The translations under genes and the position numbers were made by a program. The notes under the pieces were generated by a model. It did not search any database, was not told the origin of the DNA, and saw nothing but the letters and a program-made list of their open reading frames with translations. Positions 7,951-23,772 of a stretch of DNA of 64,000 bases are shown here, piece by piece (the first letter of the stretch is position 1; every line of letters starts with the position of its first letter). This DNA is from Glandiceps talaboti (taxonomy: Eukaryota > Hemichordata > Enteropneusta > Spengelidae): the NCBI RefSeq assembly GCF_964340395.1, contig NW_027554290.1:124001-188000 (forward strand), in the 5' to 3' direction.

Positions 7951-10900
7951 GAATAATCCTACACACAATGGTCTAAGATGGAATATCTCACACTCGTTGA
8001 GAAAATAATCTCACACACCAATGGTCTAAGATGGAGTATCTCACACTCGTTGGGAAAATAATCCCACACACCAATGGTCTAATATGGAGTATCTCACACT
8101 CGTTGGGAAAATAATCCCACACACCAATGGTCTAAGATGGAGTATCTCACACTAGTTAGGAAAATAATCCCATACACCAATGGTCTAAGATGGAGTATCT
8201 CACACACCAATGGTCTAAGATGGAGTATCTCACACTCGTTAGGAAAATAATCCCACACACCAATGGTCTAAGATGGAGTATCTCACACTCGTTAGGAAAA
8301 TAATCCTACACACAATGGTCTAAGATCGAGTATCTCACACTTGTTAGGAAAATAATCACACACACCAATGGTCTAAGATGGAGTATCTCAAACTCGTTAG
8401 GAAAATAATCTCACACACCAATGGTCTAAGATGGAGTATCTCACACTCGTTAGGAAAATAATCCCGTACACCAATGGTCTAAGATGGAGTATCTCACACT
8501 TGTTAGGAAAATAATCCCATACGCCAATGGTCTAAGATGGAGTATCTCACACACCAATGGTCTAAGATGGAGTATCTCACACTCGTTAGGAAAATAATCC
8601 TACACACAATGGTCTAAGATCGAGTATGTCACACTTGTTAGGAAAATAATCCCACACACCAATGGTCTAAGATGGAGTATCTCACACTCGTTAGGAAAAT
8701 AATCCTACACACAATGGTCTAAGATCGAGTATGTCACACTTGTTAGGAAAATAATCCCACACACCAATGGTCTAAGATGGAGTATCTCACACTCGTTAGG
8801 AAAATAATCCCACACACCAATGGTCTAATATGGAGTATCTCACACTCGTTAGGAAAATAATTCCACACACCAATGGTCTAATATGGAGTATCTCACACTT
8901 GTTAGGAAAATAATCTCACACACCAATAGTCTAATATGGAGTATCTCACACTCGTTAGGAAAATAATCACACACACCAATGGTCTAAGATGGAGTATCTC
9001 ACACTCGTTAGGAAAATAATCCCGTACACCAATGGTCTAAGATGGAGTATCTCACACTTGTTAGGAAAATAATCCCATACACCAATGGTCTAAGATGGAG
9101 TATCTCACACACCAATGGTCTAAGATGGAGTATCTTACACTCGTTAGGAAAATAATCCTACACACAATGGTCTAAGATCGAGTATCTCACACTTGTTAGG
9201 AAAATAATCCCACAAACCAATGGTCTAAGATGGAGTATCTCACACTCGTTAGGAAAATAATCCTACACACAATGGTCTAAGATCGAGTATCTCACACTTG
9301 TTAGGAAAATAATCCCACACACCAATGGTCTAAGATGGAGTATCTCACACTCGTTAGGAAAATAATTCCACACACCAATGGTCTAATATGGAGTATATCA
9401 CACTCGTTAGGAAAATAATCCTACACACAATGGTCTAAGATCGAGTATCTCACACTCGTTAGGAAAATAATCCCACACACCAATGGTCTAAGATGGAGTA
9501 TCTCACACTCGTCAGGAAAATAATTCCACACACCAATGGTATAATATGGAGTATCTCACACTCGTTAGGAAAATAATCCTACACACAATGGTCTAAGATG
9601 AAGTATCTCGCACTCATTAGGAAAATAATCCCATACACCAATGGTCTAAGATGGAGTATCTCACACTCGTTGGGAAAATAATCCCATACACCAATGGTCT
9701 AAGATGGAGTATCTCACACACCAATGGTCTAAGATGGAGTATCCCACACTCGTTAGGAAAATAATCCTACACACAATGGTCTAAGATCGAGTATCTCACA
9801 CTTGTTAGGAAAATAATCCCACACACCAATGGTCTAAGATGGAGTATCTCACACTCGTTAGGAAAATAATGCTACACACAATGGTCTAAGATCGAGTATC
9901 TCACACTTGTTAGGAAAATAATCCCACACACCAATGGTCTAAGATGGAGTATCTCACACTCGTTAGGAAAATAATTCCACACACCAATGGTCTAATATGG
10001 AGTATCTCACACTCGTTAGGAAAATAATCACACACACCAATGGTCTAAGATGGAGTATCTCACACTCGTTAGGAAAATAATCTCACACACCAATGGTCTA
10101 AGATGGAGTATCTCACACTCGTTAGGAAAATAATCCCGTACACCAATGGTCTAAGATGGAGTATCTCACACTTGTTAGGAAAATAATCCCATACACCAAT
10201 GGTCTAAGATGGAGTATCTCACACACCAATGGTCTAAGATGGAGTATCTCACACTCGTTAGGAAAATAATCACACACACCAATGGTCTAAGATGGAGTAT
10301 CTCACACTCGTTAGGAAAATAATCTCATACACCAATGGTCTAAGATGGAGTATCTCACACTCGTTAGGAAAATAATCCCGTACACCAATGGTCTAAGATG
10401 GAGTATCTCACACTTGTTAGGAAAATAATCCCATACACCAATGGTCTAAGATGGAGTATCTCACACACCAATGGTCTAAGATGGAGTATCTCACACTCGT
10501 TAGGAAAATAATCCTACACACAATGGTCTAAGATCGAGTATCTCACACTTGTTAGGAAAATAATCCCACACACCAATGGTCTAAGATGGAGTATCTCACA
10601 CTCGTTAGGAAAATAATGCTACACACAATGGTCTAAAATCGAGTATCTCACACTTGTTAGGAAAATAATCCCACACACCAATGGTCTAAGATGGAGTATC
10701 TCACACTCGTTAGGAAAATAATTCCTCACACCAATGGTCTAATATGGAGTATCTCACACTCGTTAGGAAAATAATCACAGACACCAATGGTCTAAGATGG
10801 AGTATCTCACACTCGTTAGGAAAATAATCCCACACACCAATGGTCTAAGATGGAGTATCTCACACTCGTTAGGAAAATAATCCCGTACACCAATGGTCTA

Positions 10901-12616
10901 AGATGGAGTATCTCACACTTGTTAGGAAAATAATCCCATACACCAATGGTCTAAGATGGAGTATCTCACACACCAATGGTCTAAGATGGAGTATCTCACA
11001 CTCGTTAGGAAAATAATCACACACACCAATGGTCTAAGATGGAGTATCTCACACTCGTTAGGAAAATAATCCCACACACCAATGGTCTAAGATGGAGTAT
11101 CTCACACTCGTTAGGAAAATAATCCTACACACAAAGGTCTAAGATCGAGTATCTCACACTTGTTAGGAAAATAATCCCACACACCAATGGTCTAAGATGG
11201 AGTATCTCACACTCGTTAGGAAAATAATTCCACACACCAATGGTCTAATATGGAGTATCTCACACTCGTTAGGAAAATAATCACACACACCAATGGTCTA
11301 AGATGGAGTATCTCAAACTCGTTAGGAAAATAATCTCACACACCAATGGTCTAAGATGGAGTATCTCACACTCGTTAGGAAAATAATCCCGTACACCAAT
11401 GGTCTAAGATGGAGTATCTCACACTTGTTAGGAAAATAATCCCATACGCCAATGGTCTAAGATGGAGTATCTCACACACCAATGGTCTAAGATGGAGTAT
11501 CTCACACTCGTTAGGAAAATAATCCTACACACAATGGTCTAAGATCGAGTATGTCACACTTGTTAGGAAAATAATCCCGTACACCAATGGTCTAAGATGG
11601 AGTATCTCACACTTGTTAGGAAAATAATCCCATACACCAATGGTCTAAGATGGAGTATCTCACACACCAATGGTCTAAGATGGAGTATCTTACACTCGTT
11701 AGGAAAATAATCCTACACACAATGGTCTAAGATCGAGTATCTCACACTTGTTAGGAAAATAATCCCACAAACCAATGGTCTAAGATGGAGTATCTCACAC
11801 TCGTTAGGAAAATAATCCTACACACAATGGTCTAAGATCGAGTATCTCACACTTGTTAGGAAAATAATCCCACACACCAATGGTCTAAGATGGAGTATCT
11901 CACACTCGTTAGGAAAATAATTCCACACACCAATGGTCTAATATGGAGTATATCACACTCGTTAGGAAAATAATCCTACACACAATGGTCTAAGATCGAG
12001 TATCTCACACTCGTTAGGAAAATAATCCCACACACCAATGGTCTAAGATGGAGTATCTCACACTCGTTAGGAAAATAATCCTACACACAATGGTCTAAGA
12101 TGAAGTATCTCGCACTCATTAGGAAAATAATCCCATACACCAATGGTCTAAGATGGAGTATCTCACACTCGTTGGGAAAATAATCCCATACACCAATGGT
12201 CTAAGATGGAGTATCTCACACTCGTTGAGAAAATAATTCCACACACCAATGGTCTAAGATGGAGTATCTCACACTCGTTAGGAAAATAATCCCACACACC
12301 AATGGTCTAATACAGAGTATCTCACACTCGTTAGGAAAATAATTCCACACACCAATGGTCTAAGATGGAGTATTTCACACTCGTTAGGAAAATAATCCCA
12401 TACACCAATGGTCTAAGATGGAGTATCTCACACTCAGTAGGAAAATAATCCCATACACCAATGGTCTAAGATGGAGTATCTCATACTCGTTAGGAAAATA
12501 ATCCCGTACACCAATGGTCTAAGATGGAGTATCTCACACTCGATAGGAAAATAATCCCATACACCAATGGTCTAAGATGGAGTATCTCACACTCGTTAGG
12601 AAAATAATCCTACCCA

Positions 12617-15600
12617 CCAATGGTCTAAGATGGAGTATCTCACACTCGTTGGGAAAATAATCCCACACACCAATGGTCTAATACAGAGTATCTCACACTC
12701 GTTAGGAAAATAATTCCACACACCAATGGTCTAAGATGGAGTATTTCACACTCGTTAGGAAAATAATCCCATACACCAATGGTCTAAGATGGAGTATCTC
12801 ACACTCAGTAGGAAAATAATCCCATACACCAATGGTCTAAGATGGAGTATCTCATACTCGTTAGGAAAATAATCCCGTACACCAATGGTCTAAGATGGAG
12901 TATCTCACACTCGTTAGGAAAATAATCCCATACACCAATGGTCTAAGATGGAGTATCTCACACTCGTTAGGAAAATAATCCTACCCACCAATGGTCTAAG
13001 ATGGAGTATCTCACACTCGTTGGGAAAATAATCTCGTACACCAATGGTCTAAGATGGAGTATCTCACACCCGTTAGGAAAATAATCCCATACCCAAAGGG
13101 TCTAAGATGGAGTATCTCACACTTGTTAGGAAAATAATCCCATACACCAATGGTCTAAGATGGAGTATCTCACACTCGTTAGGAAAATAATTCCACACAC
13201 CAATGGTCTAATATGGAGTATCTCACACTCGTTAGGAAAATAATCACACACACCAATGGTCTAAGATGGAGTATCTCACACTCGTTAGGAAAATAATCTC
13301 ACACACCAATGGTCTAAGATGGAGTATCTCACACTCGTTAGGAAAATAATCCCGTACACCAATGGTCTAAGATGGAGTATCTCACACTTGTTAGGAAAAT
13401 AATCCCATACACCAATGGTCTAAGATGGAGTATCTCACACACCAATGGTCTAAGATGGAGTATCTCACACTCGTTAGGAAAATAATCACACACACCAATG
13501 GTCTAAGATGGAGTATCTCACACTCGTTAGGAAAATAATCTCATACACCAATGGTCTAAGATGGAGTATCTCACACTCGTTAGGAAAATAATCCCGTACA
13601 CCAATGGTCTAAGATGGAGTATCTCACACTTGTTAGGAAAATAATCCCATACACCAATGGTCTAAGATGGAGTATCTCACACACCAATGGTCTAAGATGG
13701 AGTATCTCAAACTCGTTAGGAAAATAATGCTACACACAATGGTCTAAGATCGAGTATCTCACACTTGTTAGGAAAATAATCCAACACACCAATGGTCTAA
13801 TATGGAGTATCTCACACTCGTTAGGAAAATAATCCTACACACAATGGTCTAAGATGAATTATCTCGCACTCATTAGGAAAATAATCCCATACACCAATGG
13901 TCTAAGATGGAGTATCTCACACTCGTTGGGAAAATAATCCCATACACCAATGGTCTAAGATGGAGTATCTCACACTCGTTGAAAAAATAATATCACACAC
14001 CAATGGTCTAAGATGGAGTATCTCACACTCGTTGAGAAAATAATTCCACACACCAATGGTCTAAGATGGAGTATCTCACACTCGTTAGGAAAATAATACC
14101 ATACACCAATGGTCTAAGATGGAGTATCTCACACTCGTTAGGAAAATGATTCCACACACCAATGGTCTAATATGGAGTATCTCACACTCGTTAGGAAAAT
14201 AATCCCATACACCAATGGTCTAAGATGAAGTATCTCACACTCGTTAGGAAAATAATCTCACACACCAATGGTCTAAGATGGAGTATCTCACACTCGTTAG
14301 GAAAATAATCCCGTACACCAATAGTCTAAGATGGAGTATCTCACACTTGTTAGGAAAATAATCCCATACACCAATGGTCTAAGATGGAGTATCTCACACA
14401 CCAATGGTCTAAGATGGAGTATCTCACACTCGTTAGGAAAATAATCCTACACACAATGGTCTAAGATCGAGTATCTCACACTTGTTAGGAAAATAATCCC
14501 ACACACCAATGGTCTAAGATGGAGTATCTCACACTCGTTAGGAAAATAATGCTACACACAATGGTCTAAGATCGAGTATCTCACACTTGTTAGGAAAATA
14601 ATCCCACACACCAATGGTCTAAGATGGAGTATCTCACACTCGTTAGGAAAATAATTCCACACACCAATGGTCTAATATGGAGTATCTTACACTCGTTAGG
14701 AAAATAATCACACACACCAATGGTCTAAGATGGAGTATCTCACACTCGTTAGGAAAATAATCTCACACACCAATGGTCTAAGATGGAGTATCTCACACTC
14801 GTTAGGAAAATAATCCCGTACACCAATGGTCTAAGATGGAGTATCTCACACTCGTTGGGAAAATAATCCCACACACCAATGGTCTAATACAGAGTATCTC
14901 ACACTCGTTAGGAAAATAATTCCACACACCAATGGTCTAAGATGGATTATTTCACACTCGTTAGGAAAATAATCCCATACACCAATGGTCTAAGATGGAG
15001 TATCTCACACTCAGTAGGAAAATAATCCCATACACCAATGGTCTAAGATGGAGTATCTCATACTCGTTAGGAAAATAATCCCGTACACCAATGGTCTAAG
15101 ATGGAGTATCTCACACTCGTTAGGAAAATAATCCCATACACCAATGGTCTAAGATGGAGTATCTCACACTCGTTAGGAAAATAATCCTACCCACCAATGG
15201 TCTAAGATGGAGTATCTCACACTCGTTGGGAAAATAATCCCGTACACCAATGGTCTAAGATGGAGTATCTCACACCCGTTAGGAAAATAATCCCATACAC
15301 CAATGGTCTAAGATGGAGTATCTCACACTTGTTAGGAAAATAATCCCATACACCAATGGTCTAAGATGGAGTATCTCACACTCGTTAGGAAAATAATTCC
15401 ACACACCAATGGTCTAATATGGAGTATCTCACACTCGTTAGGAAAATAATCACACACACCAATGGTCTAAGATGGAGTATCTCACACTCGTTAGGAAAAT
15501 AATCTCACACACCAATGGTCTAAGATGGAGTATCTCACACTCGTTAGGAAAATAATCCCGTACACCAATGGTCTAAGATGGAGTATCTCACACTTGTTAG

Positions 15601-16301
15601 GAAAATAATCCCATACACCAATGGTCTAAGATGGAGTATCTCACACACCAATGGTCTAAGATGGAGTATCTCACACTCGTTAGGAAAATAATCACACACA
15701 CCAATGGTCTAAGATGGAGTATCTCACACTCGTTAGGAAAATAATCTCATACACCAATGGTCTAAGATGGAGTATCTCACACTCGTTAGGAAAATAATCC
15801 CGTACACCAATGGTCTAAGATGGAGTATCTCACACTTGTTAGGAAAATAATCCCATACACCAATGGTCTAAGATGGAGTATCTCACACACCAATGGTCTA
15901 AGATGGAGTATCTCAAACTCGTTAGGAAAATAATGCTACACACAATGGTCTAAGATCGAGTATCTCACACTTGTTAGGAAAATAATCCAACACACCAATG
16001 GTCTAATATGGAGTATCTCACACTCGTTAGGAAAATAATCCTACACACAATGGTCTAAGATGAAGTATCTCGCACTCATTAGGAAAATAATCCCATACAC
16101 CAATGGTCTAAGATGGAGTATCTCACACTCGTTGGGAAAATAATCCCATACACCAATGGTCTAAGATGGAGTATCTCACACTCGTTGAAAAAATAATCTC
16201 ACACACCAATGGTCTAAGATGGAGTATCTCACACTCGTTGAGAAAATAATTCCACACACCAATGGTCTAAGATGGAGTATCTCACACTCGTTAGGAAAAT
16301 A
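12617..16301 (+). repeat. Duplicated satellite segment, offset 2206 bp
   Basis: A segment of about 1.48 kb (about 12617-14095) recurs at about 14823-16301. Rare variants keep the offset: TACAGAGTAT at 12682 and 14888, CACACCCGTT at 13065 and 15271, and CACTCGTTGAAAAAATAAT at 13971 and 16177. A few substitutions separate the copies, for example ACCCAAAGGG near 13092 against ACACCAATGG. A 371-bp (7 x 53) step also links 12311 and 12682. Confidence 0.8.
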
Positions 16302-17290
16302 ATCCCGTACACCAATAGTCTAAGATGGAGTATCTCACACTTGTTAGGAAAATAATCCCATACACCAATGGTCTAAGATGGAGTATCTCACACACCAATG
16401 GTCTAAGATGGAGTATCTCACACTCGTTAGGAAAATAATCCTACACACAATGGTCTAAGATCGAGTATCTCACACTTGTTAGGAAAATAATCCCACACAC
16501 CAATGGTCTAAGATGGAGTATCTCACACTCGTTAGGAAAATAATCCTACACACAATGGTCTAAGATCGAGTATCTCACACTTGTTAGGAAAATAATCCCA
16601 CACACCAATGGTCTAAGATGGAGTATCTCACACTCGTTAGGAAAATAATCCTACACACAATGGTCTAAGATCGAGTATCTCACACTTGTTAGGAAAATAA
16701 TCCCACACACCAATGGTCTAAGATGGAGTATCTCACACTCGTTAGGAAAATAATGCTACACACAATGGTCTAAGATCGAGTATCTCACACTTGTTAGGAA
16801 AATAATCCCACACACCAATGGTCTAAGATGGAGTATCTCACACTCGTTAGGAAAATAATTCCACACACCAATGGTCTAATATGGAGTATCTTACACTCGT
16901 TAGGAAAATAATCACACACACCAATGGTCTAAGATGGAGTATCTCACACTCGTTAGGAAAATAATCTCACACACCAATGGTCTAAGATGGAGTATCTCAC
17001 ACTCGTTAGGAAAATAATCCCGTACACCAATGGTCTAAGATGGAGTATCTCACACTTGTTAGGAAAATAATCCCATACACCAATGGTCTAAGATGGAGTA
17101 TCTCACACACCAATGGTCTAAGATGGAGTATCTCACACTCGTTAGGAAAATAATCACACACACCAATGGTCTAAGATGGAATATCTCACACTCGTTAGGA
17201 AAATAATCTGATACACCAATGGTCTAAGATGGAGTATCTCACACTCGTTAGGAAAATAATCCCGTACACCAATGGTCTAAGATGGAGTAT

Positions 17291-20200
17291 CTCTTCACAC
17301 TTGTTAGGAAAATAATCCCATACACCAATGGTCTAAGATGGAGTATCTCACACACCAATGGTCTAAGATGGAGTATCTCACACTCGTTAGGAAAATAATC
17401 CTACACACAATGGTCTAAGATCGAGTATCTCACACTTGTTAGGAAAATAATCCCACAAACCAATGGTCTAAGATGGAGTATCTCACACTCGTTAGGAAAA
17501 TAATCCTACACACAATGGTCTAAGATCGAGTATCTCACACTTGTTAGGAAAATAATCCCACACACCAATGGTCTAAGATGGAGTATCTCACACTCGTTAG
17601 GAAAATAATTCCACACACCAATGGTCTAATATGGAGTATCTCACACTTGTTAGGAAAATAATCCCACACACCAATGGTCTAAGATGGAGTATCTCACACT
17701 CGTCAGGAAAATAATCCCACACACCAATGGTCTAAGATGGAGTATCTCACACTCGTTGGGAAAATAATCCCACACACCAATGGTCTAAGATGGAGTATCT
17801 CACACTCGTTGGGAAAATAATCCCACACACCAATGGTCTAAGATGGAGTATCTCACACTCGTCAGGAAAATAATCCCACACACCAATGGTCTAAGATGGA
17901 GTATCTCACACTCGTTGGGAAAATAATCCCATACACCAATGGTCTAAGATGGAGTATCTCACACTAGTTGAAAAAATAATCTCACACACCAATGGTCTAA
18001 GATGGAGTATCTCACACTCGTTGAGAAAATAATTCCACACACCAATGGTCTAATATGAAGTATCTCACACTCGTTAGGAAAATGATTCCACACACCAATG
18101 GTCTAAGATGGAGTATCTCACACTCGTTAGGAAAATAATCCCATACACCAATGGTCTAATATGGAGTATCTCACACTCGTTAGGAAAATAATTCCATACA
18201 CCAATGGTCTAATATGGAGTATCTCACACTCGTTGAAAAAATAATCTCACACACCAATGGTCTAAGATGGAGTATCTCACACTCGTTAGGAAAATAATCC
18301 CATACACCAATGGTCTGAGATGGAGTATCTCACACTCGTTAGGAAAATAATCCCATACACCAATGGTCTGAGATGGAGTATCTCACACTCGTTAGGAAAA
18401 TAATCCCATACACCAATGGTCTAAGATGAAGTATCTCACACTCGTTAGGAAAATAATCTCACACACCAATGATCTAAGATGGAGTATCTCACACTCGTTA
18501 GGAAAATAATCCCGTACACCAATGGTCTAAGATGGAGTATCTCACACTTGTTAGGAAAATAATCCCATACACCAATGGTCTAAGATGGAGTATCTCACAC
18601 ACCAATGGTCTAAGATGGAGTATCTCACACTCGTTAGGAAAATAATCCTACACACAATGGTCTAAGATCGAGTATCTCACACTTGTTAGGAAAATAATCC
18701 CACAAACCAATGGTCTAAGATGGAGTATTTCACACTCGTTAGGAAAATAATCCTACACACAATGGTCTAAGATCGAGTATCTCACACTTGGTAGGAAAAT
18801 AATCCCACACACCAATGGTCTAAGATGGAGTATCTCACACTCGTTAGGAAAATAATTCCACACACCAATGGTCTAATATGGAGTATCTCACACTTGTTAG
18901 GAAAATAATCCCACACACCAATGGTCTAAGATGGAGTATCTCACACTCGTTGAGAAAATAATTCCACACACCAATGGTCTGAGATGGAGTATCTCACACT
19001 CGTTAGGAAAATGATTCCACACACCAATGGTCTAATATGGAGTATCTCACACTCGTTAGGAAAATAATCCCATACACCAATGGTCTGAGATGGAGTATCT
19101 CACACTCGTTAGGAAAATAATCCCATACACCAATGGTCTAAGATGAAGTATCTCACACTCGTTAGGAAAATAATCTCACACACCAATGGTCTAAGATGGA
19201 GTATCTCACACTCGTTAGGAAAATAATCCCGTACACCAATGGTCTAAGATGGAGTATCTCACACTTGTTAGGAAAATAATCCCATACACCAATGGTCTAA
19301 GATGGAGTATCTCACACACCAATGGTCTAAGATGGAGTATCTCACACTCGTTAGGAAAATAATCCTACACACAATGGTCTAAGATCGAGTATCTCACACT
19401 TGTTAGGAAAATAATCCCACAAACCAATGGTCTAAGATGGAGTATTTCACACTCGTTAGGAAAATAATCCTACACACAATGGTCTAAGATCGAGTATCTC
19501 ACACTTGGTAGGAAAATAATCCCACACACCAATGGTCTAAGATGGAGTATCTCACACTCGTTAGGAAAATAATTCCACACACCAATGGTCTAATATGGAG
19601 TATCTCACACTTGTTAGGAAAATAATCCCACACACCAATGGTCTAAGATGGAGTATCTCACACTCGTCAGGAAAATAATTCCACACACCAATGGTCTAAT
19701 ATGGAGTATCTCACACTTGTTAGGAAAATAATCCCACACACCAATGGTCTAATATGGAGTATCTCACACTCGTTAGGAAAATAATCCTACACACAATGGT
19801 CTAAGATGAAGTATCTCGCACTCATTAGGAAAATAATCCCATACACCAATGGTCTAAGATGGAGTATCTCACACTCGTTGGGAAAATAATCCCATACACC
19901 AATGGTCTAATATGGAGTATCTCACACTCGTTGAAAAAAAAATGTCACACACCAATGGTCTAAGATGGAGTATCTCACACTCGTTGAGAAAATAATTCCA
20001 CACACCAATGGTCTAAAATGGAGTATCTCACACTCGTTAGGAAAATAATTCCACACACTAATGGTCTAAGATGGAGTATCTCACACTCGTTAGGAAAATA
20101 ATTCCACACACCAATGGTCTAATATGGAGTATCTCACACTCGTTAGGAAAATAATCGCATACACCAATGGTCTAAGATGAAGTATCTCACACTCGTTAGG

Positions 20201-23200
20201 AAAATAATCTCACACACCAATGGTCTAAGATGGAGTATCTCACACTCGTTAGGAAAATAATCCCGTACACCAATGGTCTAAGATGGAGTATCTCACACTT
20301 GTTAGGAAAATAATCCCATACACCAATGGTCTAAGATGGAGTATCTCACACACCAATGGTCTAAGATGGAGTATCTCACACTCGTTAGGAAAATAATCCT
20401 ACACACAATGGTCTAAGATCGAGTATCTCACACTTGTTAGGAAAATAATCCCACACACCAATGGTCTAAGATGGAGTATCTCACACTCGTTAGGAAAATA
20501 ATCCTACACACAATGGTCTAAGATCGAGTATCTCTTCACACTTGTTAGGAAAATAATCCCATACACCAATGGTCTAAGATGGAGTATCTCACACACCAAT
20601 GGTCTAAGATGGAGTATCTCACACTCGTTAGGAAAATAATCCTACACACAATGGTCTAAGATCGAGTATCTCACACTTGTTAGGAAAATAATCCCACAAA
20701 CCAATGGTCTAAGATGGAGTATCTCACACTCGTTAGGAAAATAATCCTACACACAATGGTCTAAGATCGAGTATCTCACACTTGTTAGGAAAATAATCCC
20801 ACACACCAATGGTCTAAGATGGAGTATCTCACACTCGTTAGGAAAATAATTCCACACACCAATGGTCTAATATGGAGTATCTCACACTTGTTAGGAAAAT
20901 AATCCCACACACCAATGGTCTAAGATGGAGTATCTCACACTCGTCAGGAAAATAATCCCACACACCAATGGTCTAAGATGGAGTATCTCACACTCGTTGG
21001 GAAAATAATCCCACACACCAATGGTCTAAGATGGAGTATCTCACACTCGTTGGGAAAATAATCCCACACACCAATGGTCTAAGATGGAGTATCTCACACT
21101 CGTCAGGAAAATAATCCCACACACCAATGGTCTAAGATGGAGTATCTCACACTCGTTGGGAAAATAATCCCATACACCAATGGTCTAAGATGGAGTATCT
21201 CACACTAGTTGAAAAAATAATCTCACACACCAATGGTCTAAGATGGAGTATCTCACACTCGTTGAGAAAATAATTCCACACACCAATGGTCTAATATGAA
21301 GTATCTCACACTCGTTAGGAAAATGATTCCACACACCAATGGTCTAAGATGGAGTATCTCACACTTGTTAGGAAAATAATCCCATACACCAATGGTCTAA
21401 TATGGAGTATCTCACACTCGTTAGGAAAATAATTCCATACACCAATGGTCTAATATGGAGTATCTCACACTCGTTGAAAAAATAATCTCACACACCAATG
21501 GTCTAAGATGGAGTATCTCACACTCGTTAGGAAAATAATCCCATACACCAATGGTCTGAGATGGAGTATCTCACACTCGTTAGGAAAATAATCCCATACA
21601 CCAATGGTCTGAGATGGAGTATCTCACACTCGTTAGGAAAATAATCCCATACACCAATGGTCTAAGATGAAGTATCTCACACTCGTTAGGAAAATAATCT
21701 CACACACCAATGATCTAAGATGGAGTATCTCACACTCGTTAGGAAAATAATCCCGTACACCAATGGTCTAAGATGGAGTATCTCACACTTGTTAGGAAAA
21801 TAATCCCATACACCAATGGTCTAAGATGGAGTATCTCACACACCAATGGTCTAAGATGGAGTATCTCACACTCGTTAGGAAAATAATCCTACACACAATG
21901 GTCTAAGATCGAGTATCTCACACTTGTTAGGAAAATAATCCCACAAACCAATGGTCTAAGATGGAGTATTTCACACTCGTTAGGAAAATAATCCTACACA
22001 CAATGGTCTAAGATCGAGTATCTCACACTTGGTAGGAAAATAATCCCACACACCAATGGTCTAAGATGGAGTATCTCACACTCGTTAGGAAAATAATTCC
22101 ACACACCAATGGTCTAATATGGAGTATCTCACACTTGTTAGGAAAATAATCCCACACACCAATGGTCTAAGATGGAGTATCTCACACTCGTTGAGAAAAT
22201 AATTCCACACACCAATGGTCTGAGATGGAGTATCTCACACTCGTTAGGAAAATGATTCCACACACCAATGGTCTAATATGGAGTATCTCACACTCGTTAG
22301 GAAAATAATCCCATACACCAATGGTCTGAGATGGAGTATCTCACACTCGTTAGGAAAATAATCCCATACACCAATGGTCTAAGATGAAGTATCTCACACT
22401 CGTTAGGAAAATAATCTCACACACCAATGGTCTAAGATGGAGTATCTCACACTCGTTAGGAAAATAATCCCGTACACCAATGGTCTAAGATGGAGTATCT
22501 CACACTTGTTAGGAAAATAATCCCATACACCAATGGTCTAAGATGGAGTATCTCACACACCAATGGTCTAAGATGGAGTATCTCACACTCGTTAGGAAAA
22601 TAATCCTACACACAATGGTCTAAGATCGAGTATCTCACACTTGTTAGGAAAATAATCCCACAAACCAATGGTCTAAGATGGAGTATTTCACACTCGTTAG
22701 GAAAATAATCCTACACACAATGGTCTAAGATCGAGTATCTCACACTTGGTAGGAAAATAATCCCACACACCAATGGTCTAAGATGGAGTATCTCACACTC
22801 GTTAGGAAAATAATTCCACACACCAATGGTCTAATATGGAGTATCTCACACTTGTTAGGAAAATAATCCCACACACCAATGGTCTAAGATGGAGTATCTC
22901 ACACTCGTCAGGAAAATAATTCCACACACCAATGGTCTAATATGGAGTATCTCACACTTGTTAGGAAAATAATCCCACACACCAATGGTCTAATATGGAG
23001 TATCTCACACTCGTTAGGAAAATAATCCTACACACAATGGTCTAAGATGAAGTATCTCGCACTCATTAGGAAAATAATCCCATACACCAATGGTCTAAGA
23101 TGGAGTATCTCACACTCGTTGGGAAAATAATCCCATACACCAATGGTCTAATATGGAGTATCTCACACTCGTTGAAAAAAAAATGTCACACACCAATGGT

Positions 23201-23772
23201 CTAAGATGGAGTATCTCACACTCGTTGAGAAAATAATTCCACACACCAATGGTCTAAAATGGAGTATCTCACACTCGTTAGGAAAATAATTCCACACACT
23301 AATGGTCTAAGATGGAGTATCTCACACTCGTTAGGAAAATAATTCCACACACCAATGGTCTAATATGGAGTATCTCACACTCGTTAGGAAAATAATCGCA
23401 TACACCAATGGTCTAAGATGAAGTATCTCACACTCGTTAGGAAAATAATCTCACACACCAATGGTCTAAGATGGAGTATCTCACACTCGTTAGGAAAATA
23501 ATCCCGTACACCAATGGTCTAAGATGGAGTATCTCACACTTGTTAGGAAAATAATCCCATACACCAATGGTCTAAGATGGAGTATCTCACACACCAATGG
23601 TCTAAGATGGAGTATCTCACACTCGTTAGGAAAATAATCCTACACACAATGGTCTAAGATCGAGTATCTCACACTTGTTAGGAAAATAATCCCACACACC
23701 AATGGTCTAAGATGGAGTATCTCACACTCGTTAGGAAAATAATCCTACACACAATGGTCTAAGATCGAGTAT
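17291..23772 (+). repeat. Two tandem copies of a 3241-bp higher-order unit
   Basis: Copy 1 is 17291-20531 and copy 2 is 20532-23772. Both open with the only two CTCTTCACAC variants seen in the array (a 3-bp insertion). Every rare variant checked repeats at exactly 3241 bp: CACACTAGTTGAAAAAATAA at 17960 and 21201, GATCTAAG at 18471 and 21712, ACACTTGGTAGG at 19501 and 22742, TTGAAAAAAAAATGTCAC at about 19931 and 23172, and ATAATCGCAT at 20151 and 23392. I noticed a single difference (CTCGTT against CTTGTT near 18124 and 21365). Sequence diverges immediately outside both ends. Confidence 0.9.
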
